This document shows, piece after piece, positions 27,342 through 38,945 of a DNA stretch of 64,000 nt; position 1 is the first letter of the stretch; every line of letters begins with the position of its first letter. The stretch spans positions 24,828,425 to 24,892,424 of the forward strand of contig NC_056546.1 of the NCBI RefSeq assembly GCF_910596095.1. The letters are read 5' to 3'. This DNA comes from Thunnus maccoyii. Lineage: Eukaryota > Chordata > Actinopteri > Scombriformes > Scombridae. The notes under the pieces were generated by a model. The model saw nothing but the letters and a program-made list of their open reading frames with translations. It ran no database searches and had not been told where the DNA came from. The position numbers and the translations under genes are program-made.

Positions 27342-30322
27342 ATCATTAAACTTTTGTGGCTTGGAGTGTGCAGGCGTTACCTTTTTTCATTTTTAGCATT
27401 GTCATTGTAAGCGTGTTGAGTTTAGATTTAGCTCAAAGCAGCGCTGTGCTGTGTGTACAGCCTCATAGAGTCCCTTGCATGGCTGTCGACTCTTAGTCTT
27501 GTATAGTGTCACTTCACACTCAGCACTCAGTTTCTTGATATGTTTGAGTGCTGATACAGCATATAGACATTGTGTCGGTTCTTGAGGCTTCAGTCACTTC
27601 TCTCCCTTACCCTCTTTTATCCCTCAATCCTCCCTAGCAGCTCTTGTCTATTCAAATCAAGGGCTGGCGGAACAGTGCCAGAAGGCATTTCACTTGGAAT
27701 ATGAAATCTACTCTCCTTTGGGTGTACAGTAGGGCCCTGAGTCCCCGCTCTGATTCCTCCACAGCCACACAACAACAACAGTCTGAGTGCACAGCCATGG
27801 CAGAAAGCATCACATTTCACTGCTGGCTTATTGCAACCCAGGCCCACAGGAGCCGAGTGTCACACAATTGCTATTTCCAGCCGTAACAGAAAGGGGCAAG
27901 AGGGACCAGACTAAAGCAAGAAGGTCTCTCTGAGCTCTCCAGCAGTCAGTCAGTCTTTTTGCCTTGCTTTTCCCCATCAGCTGGGATCCCAGCTAGTGTT
28001 GGATACTTGATGCATCTTTCGTGCATTCATCTTCTTTTTCTGTACTTTTTTCATAGTTGCTTGGCTGCAACACTTCAGGGGGTAAGGTGACATTTTGACT
28101 CTGATAATTTGTCATTGTCATCCATCATCACTGTCTGGATTTCATTGTTTCAAGCTCTTTGTGAGCCCACTCAAAGGGTGGATGAAGTTCTTATTTTTAG
28201 AACATTAATTTATGTTATACAAATTTAAGTATGCTTCACAAGTGACTCGGGCACCTTCCTATTGCTAATTCATTTCAAAGCAGCCCTCGTGTGTTGCTCC
28301 ATTTGCAGGCGAGTACAGAGATGTGAAGATAAAGTGTGTTCAAAGGGATAGCAGAGACTTCAGAGGAAACGATAACATCAGCTCAGTTCCCCTGAAGTCC
28401 TCTGTAAAGTGAACAACCTACCCCTTGGGGTGGTTGCTAATTCACCAGCCTCGTGGCAGCTCAAACAGGTAAATAAGCCTAACAGAAGGAGAGAAAGGAA
28501 AGCAAATATGAATTAAACAACCTTTCAGCCTCACTTTGTGAAAATTATTCCCAAAATGGTGTTATTTTGAACACTGGCATCTGTTTTAGAGTTATTAAAA
28601 ATATGACTCTTGCATATTTAGCACATCAGCATTTGCTGAACAGTCTGTGTGTTTACATTACATAGAGGTGGAAAATTGTCAGCAGGTTTTATATTAATGT
28701 GTTTTAAATGCCAGGGATTGTTCCAGTAATGAGGGAAAATATATCCAAAGTGTACCCAGAGAGCAGTAAGAAAGGAGAAATGGTAAATGTAACCAGCCAT
28801 GGACAACACCAATATAACATGTATGTTCAGTGATATAAAAGCTCACAATTATTTGTATTTAGTACACTGAAAGTGCCACTTTATGAAAGCAACATGAGGC
28901 AAGATACTTACCCCTGTCTATCATACTTCACCACAAAGTGGAGCTGCAACAGAGAGGAGGCTCCATCACCCCTCTGTGAATGGAGTACATTTATGCAATT
29001 TCATAAAATTAAATTCTGGTGTAATATGTGGTGACCAATGCAAAATCTTCTCTTTTCTCAGTGAGGATGAGGTACTAAAGCTTTGCAGTGAAATACAAAC
29101 TGTCTCCTAAACAGCAGTGAGTGGGTGCTCCATCTCCAGAAAGGTAGACTCATCAAGATCTTTTGCCTTTCAATCCCTTTGATGTCATAAAGTGTCATCA
29201 TACCAGCCTGGTTATGCTGTGTGCTGTTTACTGATCTTATAATGCAGGGTTTTGGGGGGAATTGAAGTTCAAGCAGTTTTCATACTTTTATCTGTTACAG
29301 CCATTTGGAGCTGCTCATGTGTAAAGTTGCAGATTCTAGCTTTATAATATGTTAAAGGTACTGCAAATTGTGCAGTTTTTGGTATTATGCATGAGTTTAA
29401 AGCAGACTATGCAACTTCGAAAAGAATAAATAGCACATTGATTCTCCTACGAATTAAATGATAAATTCATAAACAATGAAACTCATGGTTCTTCAGTTTA
29501 ATACATTCAGGTATTTTGCTGCTACAGATTTATCTGGTCTGGTATGACCGGTAGCTTACAGTGGCTAATGTAAGCTAATGTTAACAAAGTGTGGATAGAT
29601 GTTGCTGTGTAACTAAAATAACAGTTCACTGGTTTCGTTATTATTCTATATTTGTGCAACTATTACATTACATTTCAGCATTTCACATTATCCTGTAATT
29701 GCCACCTGATGGGACAGAGGCCACTGCTCAGCGAATGTTATACAGGCAGCCTTGCTTTAAATTTTGGGGCATGGTAAAGGTAGTGATCATGTAGGCTACA
29801 GTTACCCAGAGCCTTCAGTATTAAGTAAAGATTGTTCAAGTTATTTTTTCTGTGGAGTAAAACTTTTGTTGCTATGTCTAATGTCCTTACATACCTCAGA
29901 AGTTGTTATCTTATCAAGTCAGTTCTGTCTTTAAAAAAAACTTTTTTTTAGTATTAGTGATTGTATATTGAAACAAGAAAGAATTAATCAGATTTCTGCA
30001 CTAGAATAAAGAACAATAAAACTTAATTTCAGAAAAGCTGAAAAAATCTTAACTCACGGTCCACTTACTAGCTTTTTCTGCAGCTTTCAACTGCATTGCA
30101 TGGTCGTCCTCACGGGAAGGATTTTTCTCTGTTGTCATTGAAATAGCTGTCATCACATGACCAAAGTTACATACTAAGGCCCACTGTGTGATTGCAGTAT
30201 GATGCTCAAATCGAAACCTTTTGAATTGCATTAGAAACAGGTTTAAAACAAACGTTGGTCTGGAGAATAATATAGACAAAAATGATACGAGGGAGATTTT
30301 TTTAAGTGCAGCTGTTTACCCT
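27342..30322. other. Non-coding, no gene seen
   Basis: No domain or transposon end can be named. The stretch near 29,300-29,460 reads like a diverged dispersed repeat, without visible ends. Confidence 0.45.
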
Positions 30323-30373
30323 CTGTGCATGGTGTGCTATGTACTTTGTTGTAACATAGCACACCATGCACAG
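30323..30373. repeat. Perfect 20-bp hairpin with 11-nt loop
   Basis: CTGTGCATGGTGTGCTATGT (30,323-30,342) is the exact reverse complement of 30,354-30,373. The loop is 11 nt. It stands directly before the LINE fragment at about 30,375. No longer extension of the pairing is seen. Confidence 0.9.
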
Positions 30374-30374
30374 T

Positions 30375-31830
30375 AACTTTTTTAAGATCAATATGCAGAC
30401 CTATAAGTGCCTTGGGCTGCAGCTGGATGACAAACTCGACTGGTCAGCAAACACTGACACTCTTTACAGGAAGGGTCAGTGCTGGCTCTATTTCCTGAGG
30501 AGGCAGCCATTAAGATGAGAGACACTATGCGGCTGGACAAGCTGGTCAGGCGAGCTGGCTCTGTGGTTGGTATGGAGCTGGACTCTCTGGTGACAGAAGT
30601 ACAGAGAAAGACCCTTTGCAAACTGCTGTCTATCATGGACAATGACAGTCACCCACTGCATACCACCATAGTGAAGCAGAGGAGCATGTTCAGTAGCAGA
30701 TTGCTGTCACTTGACAGACAGATTTAGACTATGTCCACACTTTTCATTTTCATTTTTTTTCATTTTAAAATGGTGTTTTAGAATAAAACGATCTCTGTCC
30801 GTACCAGCATTTTAGCACCGTTTCAGAAATAATCTCTGTCAATATTGACACACCTGATAGAACCGGCGCTCCATGTAGGGCTGATAATGCCGTTGGACAC
30901 AGGAATTGTCGTAAATCGCTCAAATAATAGCTTGCCTCCTGCGCATGTAGGCAGGTCAACAATGCCTGTAATTTGTTATCGCTGTAGAATTAACCACTGG
31001 TAGTCAAGGCTGATGTTTGTTTTCTTTTTTCTGTGATAGGGCATGACAAATCAAGGAAGGACACATCGTGACTGATAAGATCCAATCAGGAAGTGAACGT
31101 GGGTGTCTGCATCACCGTTTTCAACAGTCTCTGTTTCTCCCCATCCAGACCAGAACGCAATCCCAGGGTTTTCAAACGAAAACGGGGTCAGCAGCGTTTT
31201 AAAAAGTCTCTGTTTTAAGGGTTCAAAAACGCTGTAGTAGTGTGGACACAAGACGTAAACATAGCAAAAGTTATGCGTTTTAAAATGAAAACCTATTAGT
31301 GTGGATTTAGCCTTAGGAGATCCTTTGTCCCCAGAGCCATTAGACACTTTAACTCTTCCCATCAGGGGCAGGGGGAAGTTGAGAGTTGAGTACTGGGCCT
31401 GATGCTCTGCTCTGCTCCTCTGCTTACTATGATAGTCACTTTAATTACTGTCATAGTCACTTTATGTACTGTCGGGCACTTTATCACTTTATTTATTGTC
31501 AGTCACTTTGTTTACGGATTAGTCACTTTATTTACTGTCATTGCACATTATTTTTGCGCTATGGAACTATTCATCTACTGCATCAACAATCTCCATATGT
31601 ACAGGACCTTGTTGTTCCAGCGTTTGGTTTGTGTATATAGTGCAGTCACGTTTTCTTATTGTACAGGCTAATTTTTTATTGTTACAGCCTAATTTTCATT
31701 GTTACAGGCTAACTTTTATTGTGTGTATTACTGATTCTTATTTTATTTTATTGTGTGTATTTCATATTGAACTACTGGATGCTTAAATTTCCTTTGGGAT
31801 CAATGAAGTATCTATCTATCTATCTATCTG
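30375..31830 (+). mobile_element. LINE 3' fragment, split by a Harbinger-like MITE
   Basis: Translation of 30,390-30,726 gives the C-terminal end of a non-LTR reverse transcriptase ORF. Phrases such as YKCLGLQLDDKLDWSANTD, then DTMRLDKLVRRAGSVVG, are typical of Rex/L2-like fish LINEs, with a deletion and a frame change between them. The ORF is interrupted at 30,727 and resumes at 31,313 with RRSFVPRAIRHFN-like coding. The 3'UTR has repeated CACTTTAT units (31,430-31,560). The tail is 'cctttgggatcaatgaagta' followed by (TCTA)n at about 31,805-31,829, a usual LINE 3' end. It is 5' truncated and dead. Confidence 0.75.
30727..31312. mobile_element. Harbinger-like MITE inserted in the LINE
   Basis: The 586-bp element has ends GACTATGTCCACAC and, on the opposite strand, GGCTAAATCCACAC. 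It is flanked by TTA on both sides (30,724-30,726 and 31,313-31,315), the target duplication expected for PIF/Harbinger elements. Near each end lie matching TTTTCATTTT-type tracts and 'gtgtggac' motifs. It has no coding capacity. Its excision in thought restores the LINE reading through DRQIR-RSFVPRA. Confidence 0.75.
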
Positions 31831-34800
31831 AATGTTCAGATAAAACGTCAACTTAAAAGTTATTATATGAGGTATTTTTGTGTTGAATGTCAGTGTTTAT
31901 TTTACTATTATCTGTTGCCAATCTGACATAATAATCTAGTGAGTTGATCTTTATCCAGCTCATTAAGGCTTTTACATTTGCTGCTTAAACACCCAGTGTT
32001 TGGTAGATTACCGTTCCTGGTGCAGGTTCTCACTAGGACTTTACGAGAATGGCTTGAAATAATTTGCTCCAAATCCACCCAAGAGGGTGTTTTCATCTCA
32101 GTTAGAATACATTATTTAGTTTGACCTCCCCTGACAGAAACCGAGGGGTCGGCATTATCATGCATATAAACATGTTGTTCATTTATGCTCCTCTGCACAT
32201 AGCTCATTGATTCAGAAAGTGGGAGCATTTGCACACACATACACACACGATTTTAATGAGTTTCCTACCCCAGCCAATGAGAGAAGTGCATGTGGAGGTG
32301 GTAGGGAATGAAGGGGTGTAGCTGGTCAACTTGAACACAGCCTTGTTAAAAAGTCAATTAAAGAGAAACAAAGAAGGAAAGGGGGGGGGGAAGAATTGTT
32401 TCTCCTTGCAGCTGTTTTCGTTTGCAAGACAGTGAGCAGCCTTAGCGAATGAGTGCAAGGATTATTTATAGGCAAAGCCTGGCTCTCTGAAGGGAAAGAA
32501 GTCTGAGTCCAAGATTATGACTTTCTTTTCTGCAGAATTCAACATCAAACCCAGTTACCGCAATTTACAATTTCACGCTTGCTCTCCAATCTTCTCCAGT
32601 CCTTATGAGAATAGAGTTTACGAGTGAGTCAAAATTACTAAACTGTGGCAGGTTTTTAAACAGTATGGCTGGTGAGATAATCTACAACAAACATACACTG
32701 TAGTAGCGGCTGTGCATATTGCACTTTGAATTCAACCACTGGCATCCACAGACACTTCCAGGGCACCTTGAGCAGAGCAAACAAACAGGCTACAAATCTG
32801 TGTTCCTCAGTTAGAAGGTATTAGTGATATGTGAAGGAAAAGAGTCATTTTGCCCCTCATGAAATCATCTGCAAATGCAAACATACAGCATATTGAGGTT
32901 TAATGTCTAAAAATATAGCAATAAGTTTCATGTATTTGCCAGTAAGTTGTATCAGAAAGCCATTTCTTTCGCCCCAGAATCAATATTTGAACTGTGCAGA
33001 AAATCCATGTCCCCTGTGACCAAAACAAAAGTGAATTCATCCCAACTCTGCTGCTCTTTCCTTCTGCCAGCTGTCCACTGCCCGTTCTTTCATCCTCAGT
33101 CCTCTTAGACTTCAGCACTGACATGTTGATAGAGTGGAAAAGGAGAAGCAGCTAACAGTCAGGCTCAGCTGTAATTGCTGGCCTGTGGTTGTGTAGAGGG
33201 AGGCTGCTGCTCCTCTTTATGGATAGAGAGGGCACTGGCAAGACGCTTTTGTTTATCACACCACTGCTCCGTGCCTCATCCTCACTGAGAGCCTCTAAGT
33301 TATTCTGCTTTAATGTTTTGATCAGACGGGACAGTCTGAGGCTTCTCAACTAATGCTGACCCAATTTTAATTTAGCAGACCATAATAGCTGGCGAGATGC
33401 AGTCAAACTTTTAAAGCCCAGTTTATTTCTTGATGTACTTTTTAAGATGAGGAAGAAAGTCATCTTAGGACACCCTCGATTTCTTTGCAAATCCTATAGA
33501 AGTGATGATTTTGAAAGTCCTTCCCCTTCCATTCTTGCCCCTTAGTTTCAAGAGAGCCTCAATGTCACAGGACAAGTTGGGGAAAAGCCACCTCTCTGTC
33601 TTGGCTTCTTTAAGGGTTCAGTATCTTTGAAAAGAACTAGGTCATACTGTTTGACCACATCTAAAGACAAACATGTTTATATCCAAATGGCCACACTTAG
33701 CCACTTCTCTTGTCTCTTGAACTTGTAGTTTTGTAGGCCTCATTGAGCTGAACATATACAGCTTGTTTCTAAGTAAAATAAATATCATTTAAGGATTATT
33801 TTGACTAGAGTAAATACCAGAGGAAACACATTGTACTATTTATCACAGAGCATGTGTCAAAGTGTAGATGGGGCATTTATTTTGAAACCCCTTAAACTGT
33901 GGTACAAAATAGCATCTGCTGTTATTATAGCCTCTATAATTTTATGAATCAAGAAAGGACATAGGGCCAAACTATTTACACATGATAGCTTAACTCAATT
34001 ACGAAATTAAATTCTGAACATTACACAGCAACAGTATTGCAAAAAGGCATATGATACTTGTTTTTACATCTCTTGGTGCACAGAGCATCTTCCTTTTGTC
34101 TCTTTTGTCTGTGAGGGTTGTAGAGTTTCTCATCAATCCAGCAGACGCTGGTGTTTGAGGACAGTGTCGGTACCTTTGAATGAGAGGCATCACCATGGTT
34201 TTCCTGAGCTCCTGTCTTCTTCTGATTCCAGCCTGGACTCATCTCCATTCACACTGCAACAACATTAGGCTGACACATCTGTTTTGAAAAACACCACCAA
34301 GGCCATCGTGCAGTCATTCTTTTACATGAGTATGCATCAGTAACCTGCAACAATTAATCAAATACAAATACATACAAGAGATATTTCATGTCTTACATCT
34401 AGAAATTTCTTTAATTCATCATATCTAAAAACATATTTGCATATTTAAATGAATAGAATGAACACATTGTTCCTAATTCAGTGTGAAAAGGCACTTCAAC
34501 ATCATGCCTTATTGTGCATAAAAACATTTTGTAATAGAAAAACAAGTACATGAGAGTTGAGGGACAAAAAGTAGTGTTATTTTCATTCTGTTTTTAAGAA
34601 AAATACACTGAATCATGTTCCATTTTAAATGTGTCTCACATTTCTGATTCATCAAGTTATCTGTATAACTTTGCTGAGCAGAAAAATAATCCTTTTGGCT
34701 TTTATCTGGATATTTTGGCTTTAGCCCTACTTCGTGAGTCAGACCCCCAGTGATCAACCTTTGTAACAGTCACTTGTTTTACCTGGGATGTTATCTGTTT

Positions 34801-35829
34801 TGTCACACAGGTGTTTGCAAGTACTTGGCAAGCTATTAAACAATCTGTAAATTGAAGAAGGCACAAATATTTTATTTTATCTAGCAATGTGTTTGAATTG
34901 CTTTTCCACATGTTCATGCTTAATATATAATAATAATTCCATGATGTATAGCCATTTTTAAAAAAGATATTTTTTTAGAGAATAGTGTTATTTTTATACA
35001 TTTTTGATAGCCTGCCTGAATTTCCCCTCCAATGTCCTCCAAAGAGCACCTTAGCTGATAATATTTCACAACTTTTTCGATCAGAATGGGAGTTGTGAAG
35101 TAGATTTACTTTAAAATTTAAATATTTAAAAGGCTTGGCATGAGAAGGCCGTCCAATCTATTAATGAATAAGAGATAATTAATGCTCTGTAATTAGAGCT
35201 TAGATTTTGGTCCATAAATCTTGGTGGGAAATGACTTGAAAAGAAAGTTAATCAAGTGAGATGGAAAAAAGAGCAAGAAATAGATTTAGTATCAAGGCTG
35301 AAGATGAGAATATGCACATTTTAATTGAAATACTGATAATGGCATGGAGAGCTTCTTCAATAGGAAGAGTATGGTACTGCCTCTTCTAATGTAAGCTGTT
35401 TACTCCCCACTGGGACCACTCAGGATGTTTGAACTCATCCTCCTGTGAAGGGTTTGGGATAAAAGGCTGGATGAAATGGCAAAAGAACCTCCACTTTTTC
35501 AGGCTGGTTATAATGATCAAATCTTCTACAGTGCCATTACACTATTTATAAATCATATAAATTCATCCACAATATCTCCACCCTGAAGAGCATCCCATAG
35601 GGCGAAGGTTATGCAACACATTGCACATTCTTCCTGAGTTAGTACTGAAATATGAGTCTTTGAGGCACATAAGAAACTCCTTATCCTCTTTTATCTTTTT
35701 ACATTAAAAGTTTCCTCACTGAATATCAGAGATGAATGTTGGTTTTTAATGACTTTTAAGTATTTTTAACTGAGCTACAGTTTGGCATTACTCTTGGGCT
35801 TGTTGGGCCTGGTTCCAGCAGTTTCGGGC
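31831..35829. other. Non-coding, no gene seen
   Basis: Nothing recognisable, apart from a run of ten G at about 32,382-32,391. The open frame at 34,021-34,248 (- strand) has a basic C-terminal part but no signal peptide, domain or clear splice sites, and I do not call it. Confidence 0.45.
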
Positions 35830-38800
35830 TGCTCCCTTTTCCATCTCAGATGACCAGGTGCTCTGCACCAAACCAGCGTGGCTGCCCAACTCTTCAGATG
35901 GAGCTGCTTCATCAGGATCTGTTGTGCACCATCCTTCCCAGCAATCGGGCAGGTTGGTCACTCCCAGTCCCAATGCCGCTTCCTCAGATCAACAACATTC
36001 GTCCCATTGTTTGGGACTCCATAGTCCAAAACATCTATTACTTAATACAATCACACGCTGCTGTCCTGGAGCTACTACCCCTGACATTCTGGAGAAACTT
36101 CCAGGAAAGTAATAGTCCACGTTGGCACCAATGACACTGCCTGTCAGCAGGCCCATCTGACAAAAGACAACTTTATCAATCTATTTAATCTCCTCAACAG
36201 TTGTGGAAAAACCAGTATTATCCTGACCCAGTTCCCACACTGGGCTGTGATGTGGGGTGTTTTAGCAGGGTTCTTCGACATTTTGTCCAATACTAATCTC
36301 GCTACTTATAAATTTGATATTATTCCTTCCAAGTTGTTCAAAGAGGTTTTTGGAGTCATCACCCCTTGGCTTCTTAGCATTGTGAATGAGTCTCTTCTAT
36401 CTGGCCTGGTCCAGACTATTTTAAACAGGCCTGTATCCAGCCTCTCCTTAAGAAACCTGGTATAGATCCAACATTCCCGCATAACTACTGCCCTATATCC
36501 AAATTACCTTTGGCTTCAAAAATTGTTGGAAAGGTTGTTACTAAGCAACTTTAGGAAAAAAGGAAGGAAACACTATATTTGATAAATTATAATCTGGCTT
36601 TAGAAAAAACCACAGTATGGAAACAGCCCTACTTAGAGTAACAAATGAAATCCTAATGAGTCACAGGATTTGTGAAATCACAACTAGTTTTAAAGCTAAT
36701 GGTGGTCTAGTATGCAACTTACACAAGTGTGGTGTGGGAACTTGAAGCCTCCAGTGCACATAAACTGAGAATTGACTATTCAGTTAAGTAGGAGACATCT
36801 TGTATCCAGCGGTTAAATTTTTGAAATGAACAGTATTTGAAGAAGAAGGACATGCAATTTAAAGGTTTTTAATGAGGTTTTTGGGCCTTTTTGTGGAAAA
36901 ACCATGTCAAACACATGTTATTTTTTCCAAGCAAAGTATTTTATCTATCTTGTGTAGAAGAGATCTTCAGTGTTAATTTTCATTTACCCCAATCCTTTAT
37001 TCCTGTGGTCAATAACATATTTTTTGGTAAGGAAAGGAATATTCAGTGTAAAAGAAAAGGTCAATAGCATTTCCTCTAGGGTTTTGAAACAGTGTGCCAT
37101 TCTGTTGTCAAAGTGTATGGGCTGTGGACATACTTCTGTAAAATGGTATACCTCTTATCTCAAAGAAGTCAAGTCTGTGATGTTGATGTCAGAACCTATG
37201 TTTATTACATGTGGGGTTCCCCAAGGCTCCATATTAGGGCCTAAGGACTTATAAATTATATGCCAGCTGATGTGGAATGAAAGCTTCTGTTGTATGATGA
37301 TTTTCCATTACTGGTATCTGAAAGACATGAGTGAGACTGAGATAACTCTTAGTACTGTATTAGGATGTGTAAGAAAGTGCATCATAGATAATAAGCTTTC
37401 AATACATTTGGGTGAAACTGCATCAGTCTTGTTTGGAACTAAGAGGAAGTTGTTAAGAATATAGTTGTTGTTAATTATATGTTAAGGAACTGAAATTTTA
37501 TGTGAGACATATGTTACATATTTAGGAATAATACTGGACCAGTCATAAGTAAGTAGTAAGTACATTTACTCAAGCACTGTACTTAAGTACCTTTCTGAGG
37601 TACTTGTACTTTACTTAAATATTTGCATTTTATGTTACTTTATACTTCCACTCCACTATATTTCGGAGGAAAATATTGTACTTTCTACTCCAGTACATTT
37701 ATTTGACAGCTTTAGTTGCTTTTCAGATGAGGATGTGACACAATGGATAATATAACAAGCTTTTAAAATACAACACATTGTTAAAGATGAAACCAGTGGT
37801 TTCCAACCTTTTTGACTTTTGATGTCTTACAAAAAGCAGTGTGTAAGTGAGTCACATTTCAGATGTCTATGAGTTGTTAATAGCCTCACCAAACAGTGAT
37901 TTTTCTCTCTAAACTTCTCACATGGTTTCATTTCAATAAATGTGCAAATGATCCAACATTTCACCAAAAATCAAAGATCAGAGAAAAAGTCCAAAATCTT
38001 CTTTCCTCTCCCATTAATCACCTCCCAACCCTTCAGATTTATCTGGTGACCCTTTGGAGAGGCCAATCACTAGGTTGGGAACCAGTGGACTAAACTAGCT
38101 AACTGTATATTTGACATTTCCATCTCCAGCAGCTACAACAGTAACATGCTGCTTACACACTGATGCTTCAGCATTAATAATCTAATGATGTCATATATAA
38201 TAATATATCAGTCAAAGGGACCAAACCACTACTTTTACTGCAATACTTGAACTACATTTTGCTGCTAATACTGATGTACTTTTACTTAGGTAGGATTTTT
38301 CCATGCAGGACTTTTACTTGTAATGGAGTATTTTTACATTGCTGTATTGGTACTTTTACTTAAGTAAAGGATCTGAGTACTTCACCACTGCTCTGTTGTC
38401 AATATGTTGGGGCTGAAATATTATAATAAAATTAAATTTCTGTTTTGCAGAAGAAGGAGTTTTGATATTCCATTGAAGAAACTTCTTGTGTCATCACTGA
38501 TTCTGTGTCATTTTGATTACTCCTGTTCTGATTGGTACAGTGATTTGACAGCTTAACAAATTGCAGGTGAAACAGAAAAACATTATTTTGTATTTACTGA
38601 ATGCATCTCCTCAAACTCTTCTTGGTAATGATGAATTCAGAAGTGTGGGTCTGCTGTCTGTTCAGCTCAGAGGAGAACAACAGAAGCCACACCAAGTGTG
38701 CAATAACACCTATGGGCATGCTCCTGAATATTTGTGTTCACAGGTAGTGATGGCCCCACACTCAACATAGCTATAACACCAGGGCAAGTGAGTGTTCAGT

Positions 38801-38945
38801 GGCTCGAGTAAATAATTTAGCCAGGATCTCTCTTTTATACTGGTATTGTACTGTGGAACCACCTGTCATTAAATATCAAGTTGACAAAAATAAAAGGGAG
38901 TTAAGTTGGCAGGTTATTAATAAAATTTTTTACTTGAGCTATTAC
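35830..38945 (+). mobile_element. Decayed L2/Rex-like LINE with esterase-like and RT regions
   Basis: In order, the following can be read across frame changes: an N-terminal part with PDILEKLPGK (36,080-36,112); the SGNH-esterase-like phrase VIVHVGTNDTACQQ (36,114-36,155); the reverse transcriptase start QPLLKKPGIDP and YCPISKLPLASKIVGKVV (36,435-36,540); GVPQGSILGP (37,212-37,241); a degraded catalytic box LYDD where YADD is expected (about 37,290); IDNKLSIHLGETASVLFG (37,384-37,437); and the C-terminal part HAPEYLCSQ to ARISLLYWYCTV (38,715-38,850). Many stops and a foreign stretch near 36,720-36,990 break it. A hAT-like repeat splits it at about 37,545-38,392. Confidence 0.8.
37545..38395 (+). 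mobile_element. hAT-like non-autonomous repeat, copy 2
   Basis: The copy begins 'aagtacatttactcaagca' and ends '...cttaagtaaaggatctgag' and 'tacttcaccactg'. These ends are imperfect inverted repeats around ACTTAAGTAC and ACTTAAGTAA. The LINE frame stops at GIILDQS before it and resumes with GLKYYNKIKFLFCRRRSFD just after. It is therefore younger than the LINE. It is non-coding, and is the most complete of at least four copies in the window. Confidence 0.75.

Noticed and set aside
34021-34248. 75-codon open frame with KRQK-like dibasic sites, - strand, considered as a peptide precursor
   Set aside because: No signal peptide at its start, no recognised peptide, and the other frame is open over the same stretch.
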